Shown here: positions 14,273-18,579 of the stretch, one piece after another | How the letters are laid out: the number at the start of each line of letters is the position of its first letter | Numbering within the stretch: position 1 is the stretch's first letter | Source: an uncultured Clostridia bacterium | Lineage (GTDB): Bacteria; Bacillota; Clostridia; UBA1381; UMGS1253 | Direction of reading: 5' to 3' | DNA length: 18,579 nt | Assembly: GCA_937892135.1 (NCBI GenBank) | Contig: CALAUK010000046.1 | Coordinates: forward strand, 1 to 18,579 | Position numbers and translations under genes: made by a program | The notes under the pieces: model-generated | The model's database searches: none | Told to the model about the DNA's origin: nothing | What the model saw: the letters and a program-made list of their open reading frames with translations, nothing else

Positions 14273-15255
14273 ATCGTGATATTCTTTTGGAAAAAGCTTG
14301 CTCACTTATGGAAAACGGCACAGTAGACAGAGTTCTTGGCTGGAAAGAGGGCGAATTCTGTTACGATGTAACACCTTTTGTGTTTAAAGATACAGAAACT
14401 CTTAAAAAAGATTTTGTTTTTAATGCTTTCTGCGGTGCTAACTTTTCAAAATATCTTATAAAAGAGTGTGAAAAGAGCGAGGGCAAGGTGCTTGTATTCT
14501 TAAAACCTTGTGACACATACAGCTTTAATCAGCTTTTAACAGAGCATAGATTTTCAAGAGAAAAAGTTTATGCAGTAGCAATTCCTTGCGATGGAATGGC
14601 AGATATTTATAAGATTAAAGAAAAAATTGATGCAGTTTCAGGCATAGAATTTGACGGCGAAACTTTAGAGGTTTCTTCTGTTTACGGCGAGAGTGAGAAA
14701 TTTAATCTTTCAGACGTTTTGTTGGAAAAGTGCGCTTCTTGCAAGAGCAAAAAGCACGTAGCTTACGACGAGCTTATCGGTGAAGACGGCGAAGTAATAG
14801 ATTCAAATCGTTTTGACGAGGTTGAAAAATTAGAGAAAATGACAAGCGAAGAAAGATTTGCTTTTTGGCAGAACGAGCTTTCAAGATGTATAAGATGTAA
14901 TGCTTGTCGTGATGTGTGCCCCGCGTGCACATGCGAAAAATGTGTTTTCGGAAATCCTGAGTCAGGTGTTGAAAACAAAGCGATTTCTGACAGCTTCGAA
15001 GAAAAGATGTTTCATATTATAAGAGCTTTCCATGTTGCCGGCAGATGCACAGACTGCGGAGAGTGTTCAAGAGTTTGCCCTGAGCACATTCCTCTTCATT
15101 TATTAAACAGAAAGTTCATTAAGGATATAAATAGTTTCTACGGCGAGTATCAGGCAGGAGAGAGCGTAGGAAACCGTGCTCCTCTTGTTGACTATACATT
15201 AGATGATATTGAGCCGACTGATGCAGTGGCGAAAGGAGATGGCGAGAATGCGTAA
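14260..15255 (+). CDS. HydB/Flx-type 4Fe-4S dicluster protein (first of two paralogs)
   Basis: A 331-residue iron-sulfur protein of the group that includes sulfhydrogenase HydB, AsrA and FlxB/FlxC. The N-terminal half (about 1-150) has the group's LKPCDTYSF signature, matching RPCDAKSF in the next gene. Cluster sites: C158-x2-C161 (unusual extra pair), then C210-x2-C213-x2-C216-x3-C220-P followed by C223, C225 and C228, and C263-x2-C266-x2-C269-x3-C273-P. Role inferred: wire between the FAD/NAD(P)H subunit and MvhD/HdrA. I cannot say whether it equals FlxB or FlxC. The start overlaps mvhD by 13 bases; the end overlaps the next gene by 8. Confidence 0.85.
   Translation: MQKINRDILLEKACSLMENGTVDRVLGWKEGEFCYDVTPFVFKDTETLKKDFVFNAFCGANFSKYLIKECEKSEGKVLVFLKPCDTYSFNQLLTEHRFSREKVYAVAIPCDGMADIYKIKEKIDAVSGIEFDGETLEVSSVYGESEKFNLSDVLLEKCASCKSKKHVAYDELIGEDGEVIDSNRFDEVEKLEKMTSEERFAFWQNELSRCIRCNACRDVCPACTCEKCVFGNPESGVENKAISDSFEEKMFHIIRAFHVAGRCTDCGECSRVCPEHIPLHLLNRKFIKDINSFYGEYQAGESVGNRAPLVDYTLDDIEPTDAVAKGDGENA
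15233..15238 (+). promoter_or_regulatory. Ribosome binding site that fixes the second paralog's start
   Basis: AAGGAG ends 9 bases before ATG 15248. The in-frame ATG at 15239 touches it and those at 15203 and 15221 lie before it, so 15248 is the best start. Confidence 0.7.
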
Positions 15256-16273
15256 ATGTTCTTTTGATTCACTTGACGCAGTTTTTGAGCTTTTAAGTGC
15301 AAAAATGCCCGTTTATCTTCCTGTTGACGGAAAGAGCGGCGCTTTTTATAAGAAGTGGGAAAAGGGAGATAAATACTCTACTGCCCTTAACACAACAAGA
15401 AGCGCGAAAGACTTTTTCTTCCCTCAGTCAGAAAATATGATGGATTTTAAAACAGAGGGAAAAACCATCGAAGTTATTGACACTCGTGAAGATATCGGAA
15501 ATTTTATAATTTTTGGTGTTCGTCCTTGTGATGCAAAAAGCTTTGAAATTTTAGACAGAGTGTTCCTTACTGAGCCTTGCGACAGTTTTTATAAAAACAA
15601 GCGTGAGAATGCAACTGTTATAACAATGGCGTGCGGAAGACCTTCCGAAACCTGTTTTTGTAATGCTTTCGGCATAGATGCGGCGGGCAAGGTTGGTGAT
15701 GTAAGCTGTGTTATTTCAGACGGCGAGGTTTATTTTGAGGCTGTAACCGAAAAAGGCGAGAAGTTTATTTCTGAAATAGAAAAAGTTACTGAGGATACTG
15801 ATAATAAAAAGGCTGAGGCTGAAAGAGAGAAAATCAGAGGCTATATTAAAAAGCTTCCCTTGTCAAATCTTGACACTTCCTCTTTCGGAGCAGGCAAAAC
15901 AGATGAGTTTTTCGGAAGCGAAAAATGGGAAGAGCTTTCAAAAAACTGCTTAGGCTGCGGAACATGTACTTTTGTGTGCCCGACATGTCAGTGTTATGAT
16001 ATTAAAGATTTTAACACAGGTCATGCTGTTAAGAGATTCCGTTGCTGGGATTCTTGTATGTACTCTGATTTTACAAAGATGGCACACGGAAACCCAAGAC
16101 TTACACAGAAAGAGCGTTTCCGTCAGAGATTTATGCACAAGCTTGTGTACTTCCCTGAAAACAATGAGGGAATATTCGGTTGTGTAGGTTGCGGAAGATG
16201 TCTTATAAAGTGTCCTATTTCAATGAATATTGTTAAGGTTATGAAAACTCTTGGAGGTGAGGATAATGAATAA
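15248..16273 (+). CDS. HydB/Flx-type 4Fe-4S dicluster protein (second paralog)
   Basis: A 341-residue member of the HydB (sulfhydrogenase beta)/AsrA/Flx iron-sulfur family. The N-terminal domain carries FGVRPCDAKSFEILDRVF; two ferredoxin-type sites follow: C234-x2-C237-x2-C240-x3-C244-P with extra C247 and C249, and C312-x2-C315-x2-C318-x3-C322-P. In the P. furiosus-type hydrogenase, HydB sits between the FAD subunit HydG and the catalytic core. Here the next gene is the HydG-like subunit, so this is probably its direct partner. The first 15 codons of the longest reading frame are left out because AAGGAG (15233-15238) points to ATG 15248. Both ends overlap neighbours by 8 bases. Confidence 0.88.
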   Translation: MRKCSFDSLDAVFELLSAKMPVYLPVDGKSGAFYKKWEKGDKYSTALNTTRSAKDFFFPQSENMMDFKTEGKTIEVIDTREDIGNFIIFGVRPCDAKSFEILDRVFLTEPCDSFYKNKRENATVITMACGRPSETCFCNAFGIDAAGKVGDVSCVISDGEVYFEAVTEKGEKFISEIEKVTEDTDNKKAEAEREKIRGYIKKLPLSNLDTSSFGAGKTDEFFGSEKWEELSKNCLGCGTCTFVCPTCQCYDIKDFNTGHAVKRFRCWDSCMYSDFTKMAHGNPRLTQKERFRQRFMHKLVYFPENNEGIFGCVGCGRCLIKCPISMNIVKVMKTLGGEDNE

Positions 16274-17096
16274 TAAAGACCCATTGATTCCTGTGGTTGG
16301 CGAGATATTCGATATAAGAATAGATACTCCCGATGTTAAAACCTTCAGAGTCCTTACTCCTGACGGAAAAAAAGCGTTTGACCATAAGCCCGGTCAGTGC
16401 GCTATGCTTTCCATTCCCGGTGTTGGCGAGGCGATGTTTTCAATAACATCCTCTCCTACTAACACAGAATATATGGAATTTTCAATTAAGAAGTGCGGTT
16501 GTGTTACAGACTGGCTTCATCAGGCAGAGGTAGGTCAGCAGGTTACTATAAGAGGACCTTACGGAAGACCTTTCCCCGTTGATGATGCGTTTGCCGGTAA
16601 GGATATGTTGTTTATTGCCGGCGGTATCGGTCTTGCACCTTTGCGCTCAGTTATAAACTACTGCCGTCACTATCGTGACCGTTACGGAAAGATTGATATA
16701 GTATACGGCTCAAGAAGTATGGACGATTTGGTTGATTATAAAGAAATAATCGATGAATGGTGCAAAGATGACGGAATTAACGTTTACCTCACAATTGACC
16801 GTGAGCAGGAAGGCTGGGACGGCCATGTCGGCTTTGTTCCAAGCTATGTTAAAGAATTAGGGTTTGATACAAATAAAACTGCAGTTCTTTGCGGACCTCC
16901 CATTATGATTAAATTCACTTTAGAAGGTCTTATCGAGCTTGGTTTTGATAAAACTCAGGTTTATACAACTATGGAGCTTAAGATGAAATGCGGTGTGGGC
17001 AAGTGCGGCAGATGTAACATAGGTTCTAAATATGTTTGCAAAGACGGCCCTGTATTCAGATGCGACGAGCTTGACGAGTTGCCTGATGAATATTGA
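16266..17096 (+). CDS. flxA: FlxA/HydG-like FAD- and NAD(P)H-binding subunit
   Basis: The electron-input flavoprotein of Flx/sulfhydrogenase-type complexes, related to ferredoxin-NADP reductase and dihydroorotate dehydrogenase subunit PyrK. The 276 residues match the family. The FAD domain is N-terminal (KPGQCAMLSIPG; MFSITSSP is the flavin RxxS-type motif with Met/Phe in place of Arg-x). The nucleotide domain has LFIAGGIGLAPLRSV and CGPPIMI. A [2Fe-2S] site closes the protein: C242-x4-C247-x2-C250 and C258. NADH is the likely donor by analogy to FlxABCD; NADPH cannot be excluded. The start is ATG 16266, with GGAGGT at 16253-16258; the TTG at 16251 lies before this site. Confidence 0.9.
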   Translation: MNNKDPLIPVVGEIFDIRIDTPDVKTFRVLTPDGKKAFDHKPGQCAMLSIPGVGEAMFSITSSPTNTEYMEFSIKKCGCVTDWLHQAEVGQQVTIRGPYGRPFPVDDAFAGKDMLFIAGGIGLAPLRSVINYCRHYRDRYGKIDIVYGSRSMDDLVDYKEIIDEWCKDDGINVYLTIDREQEGWDGHVGFVPSYVKELGFDTNKTAVLCGPPIMIKFTLEGLIELGFDKTQVYTTMELKMKCGVGKCGRCNIGSKYVCKDGPVFRCDELDELPDEY

Positions 17097-17114
17097 TTTA
17101 GGAGGAGATTTCAG

Positions 17115-17789
17115 ATGGAAAATATGGTTAATATATTTTTGTTTGGCAAAAAGTATGAAGTGCCTGCCAGTATGACAATTATGCGAGCTATGGAGTATTC
17201 AGGTTACCAGCTTGTAAGAGGTTGTGGCTGCAGAAACGGCTTTTGCGGTGCCTGCGCTACTATATACAGAATTGCCGGAGATACCGAACTTAAAGCTTGT
17301 CTTGCTTGTCAGACAAAGGTTGAGGACAATATGTATATTGCAACTCTTCCTTTCTTCCCGCTCGTAAAAAAGGTTTACGATATTGAAAACATTAAGCCAA
17401 CAGAGCAGATTATGATGCAGCTTTATCCTGAGATTTACTCTTGTATAGGCTGTAACGCCTGCACAAAGAGCTGTACTCAGAAGCTTAATGTTATGCAGTA
17501 TATAGCTTATGCTCAGCGCGGCGAATATGAAAAGTGTGCTGAAGAGTCTTTTGACTGTGTAATGTGCGGTGTTTGTTCTTCAAGATGTCCTGCCGGAATT
17601 TCTCATCCCCAGGTTGCAATGCTTGCGCGCCGTTTGAACGGAAAGTATCTTGCTCCCGGTTGCGGTCACTTAGATGAGCGTGTTCGTGAGATTAAAGACG
17701 GAACATTTAAAGACCTTATTGAAGAGCTTATGCAAAAGCCCATTGATGAAATAAAAGAATTATACAACAATCGTGATATAGAGAAATAA
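17115..17789 (+). CDS. frdB: FrdB/SdhB-like iron-sulfur subunit with a four-Cys second cluster
   Basis: The iron-sulfur subunit paired with the flavoprotein that follows. The 224 residues show a plant-type [2Fe-2S] domain (C39-x4-C44-x2-C47 ... C62) and a two-cluster helical domain: C110-x2-C113-x2-C116-x3-C120 and C148-x2-C151-x2-C154-x3-C158-P. Quinone-linked FrdB/SdhB proteins have a [3Fe-4S] cluster at the last site because the second Cys is missing; here C151 fills it, so two [4Fe-4S] clusters are expected. No membrane-anchor genes are present. This fits a soluble enzyme fed by HdrBC or Flx proteins rather than by menaquinol, similar to the SdhB-like half of methanogen TfrB. Spacing to flanking genes is 18 and 13 bases. 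Confidence 0.88.
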   Translation: MENMVNIFLFGKKYEVPASMTIMRAMEYSGYQLVRGCGCRNGFCGACATIYRIAGDTELKACLACQTKVEDNMYIATLPFFPLVKKVYDIENIKPTEQIMMQLYPEIYSCIGCNACTKSCTQKLNVMQYIAYAQRGEYEKCAEESFDCVMCGVCSSRCPAGISHPQVAMLARRLNGKYLAPGCGHLDERVREIKDGTFKDLIEELMQKPIDEIKELYNNRDIEK

Positions 17790-17802
17790 GGAGGGGTGAC
17801 TG

Positions 17803-18315
17803 ATGTATTCTGAAGAAATTAAAAAATCTATCGAGGCAGTTGAGGCTGCAAGAGATAAAAATATTGCTTTTGAGCCCGAAAGAATGACTGCAAAGCAGAA
17901 AGAAGAATTATTGGCAGCCTACCATCCTGACTATAAAAAAGATGAGTTTGAAACTTTAAAGATTGGCCCCAATAAAGGCGAAAGCGTTCCGAAAGAGCTT
18001 GCAGCTATTTTGGAGGCAAAAAGCAGAATTTCGGCATCTGATGTTGACCTTACAAAACCCGACTATGATGTTGATGTTTTGGTAATCGGCGGTGGCGGTG
18101 CAGGTTCTTCTGCGGCTATCGAGGCTCACGAGGCAGGCGCAAATGTTATGATTGCAACAAAGCTTCGTATTGGTGATGCTAACACAATGATGGCAGAGGG
18201 CGGTATTCAGGCTGCTGATAAGCCCAACGACTCTCCCGCTATCCACTTTGTAGACGCTTTCGGCGGCGGACATTTCGCCGCAAAGAGAACGCTTCTTTCA
18301 AAGCTTGTCTCATAA
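17803..18315 (+). CDS. frdA: FrdA/SdhA-like flavoprotein, N-terminal part only (truncated)
   Basis: The start of a fumarate reductase/succinate dehydrogenase-type flavoprotein. The full family is over 550 residues; only 170 codons remain. After an 88-residue mainly helical extension that standard FrdA lacks, the FAD motif VIGGGGAGSSAA (94-105) and TMMAEGGIQAA (128-138) are clear, then DAFGGGHFAAKR and LLSKLVS. Family likeness is normal up to KLVS; then a TAA stop comes at once. The residue that binds FAD covalently in membrane FrdA (His in SHTVAAEGG) is Asn127, so FAD should be non-covalent. The substrate-binding and catalytic domains are missing. The RBS is AAGGAGGGG. Either a genomic rearrangement or an assembly join cut the gene; as it stands the product could not be active. 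Confidence 0.85.
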   Translation: MYSEEIKKSIEAVEAARDKNIAFEPERMTAKQKEELLAAYHPDYKKDEFETLKIGPNKGESVPKELAAILEAKSRISASDVDLTKPDYDVDVLVIGGGGAGSSAAIEAHEAGANVMIATKLRIGDANTMMAEGGIQAADKPNDSPAIHFVDAFGGGHFAAKRTLLSKLVS

Positions 18316-18324
18316 AATATTCTT

Positions 18325-18579
18325 TCACTTTATCACACTCTTTTCTTTTTTATTATCTCTTCTATCACGTTTATCATTGCGTTTACCATCACGCTTTCCA
18401 TAACGACCTGTTTCTTTATCGTTTCTTAAATTGTCAGGTATAACAACGATATAACGATTTGGTTCTTCACCTTGAGACTCAGTTTTAACACCTTCATATT
18501 CAGAAAGAGCTGAGTGAATAATTTTTCTTTCAAAAGGGTTCATTGGTTCTAACGTAAGGCTTTTACCATATTTAATTGC
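18325..18579 (-). CDS. jag: Jag/KhpB RNA-binding protein, C-terminal part (R3H domain)
   Basis: The C-terminal end of the Jag/KhpB (SpoIIIJ-associated) RNA-binding protein; the frame stays open to the window edge, so the 5' part lies beyond 18579. Visible: the run GKSLTLEPMNPFERKIIHSA with the R-x3-H core of the R3H single-stranded nucleic acid-binding domain, then RYIVVIPDN and a Lys/Arg/Asp-rich tail of about 35 residues ending in SVIK. The ATG at 18543 is internal (the M of EPMNPFER). Jag normally lies next to rnpA-yidC near the replication origin, and it binds RNA in control of cell elongation. Nothing links it to the operon on the left; it abuts the truncated flavoprotein tail to tail, with 9 bases between the stops. 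Confidence 0.88.
   Translation of the reverse strand, partial: AIKYGKSLTLEPMNPFERKIIHSALSEYEGVKTESQGEEPNRYIVVIPDNLRNDKETGRYGKRDGKRNDKRDRRDNKKEKSVIK

Noticed and set aside
1..18579. CRISPR arrays, tRNA or rRNA genes, insertion sequences, phage genes
   Set aside because: Read through for direct repeats, tRNA-like cloverleaf pieces, transposase-like proteins and terminal inverted repeats; none found.

Overview
The window is a gene-dense stretch of a low-GC anaerobic bacterium, most likely an uncultured Clostridia-type Firmicute (Bacillota). Supporting signs are strong GGAGG-type ribosome binding sites, AT-rich spacers with sigma-A-like promoters, an NfnAB transhydrogenase, many ferredoxin-type iron-sulfur proteins, and no quinone or haem subunit. 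No rRNA, tRNA, CRISPR array or insertion sequence was found. No gene-free stretch exceeds 300 bases; the longest is about 250 bases, before the malate dehydrogenase gene.

Left part (1-5407): the 3' end of a repeat-containing, probably cell-surface protein; a LysR regulator divergent from an aspartate/glutamate racemase family gene; a convergent stand-alone E2-type acyltransferase-fold protein; and a diacylglycerol/lipid kinase translationally coupled to a second LysR regulator.

Middle (5409-8086): a promoter, nfnA and nfnB (electron-bifurcating ferredoxin:NADP+ oxidoreductase), a small thioredoxin-like [2Fe-2S] protein, and a terminator hairpin.

Right part (8212-18315): one promoter precedes an unbroken same-strand run: an LDH-family enzyme carrying the malate-dehydrogenase specificity arginine, class II fumarase, HdrB, HdrC, HdrA, an MvhD/FlxD-type subunit, two paralogous HydB/Flx-type iron-sulfur proteins, a FlxA/HydG-type FAD/NAD(P)H-binding subunit, a FrdB/SdhB-like iron-sulfur protein, and the first 169 residues of a FrdA/SdhA-like flavoprotein. 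Many of these genes overlap by 8-13 bases. Read together, the operon encodes oxaloacetate -> malate -> fumarate -> succinate, with the fumarate reductase physically grouped with a Flx-Hdr electron-bifurcating module. The inference is a soluble, quinone-independent system in which NAD(P)H oxidation is coupled to fumarate reduction (high potential) and ferredoxin reduction (low potential). NfnAB next door would then balance NADH, NADPH and ferredoxin. The FrdB second cluster site has a full four-Cys set, and the FrdA FAD-attachment histidine is replaced by Asn. Both fit a soluble enzyme that does not use quinone.

Right edge (18310-18579): the flavoprotein stops abruptly in mid-domain, and 9 bases later begins the convergent 3' end of a jag/khpB gene. 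This is either a real deletion or rearrangement, or an assembly chimera. It should be resolved before the operon's end is interpreted.
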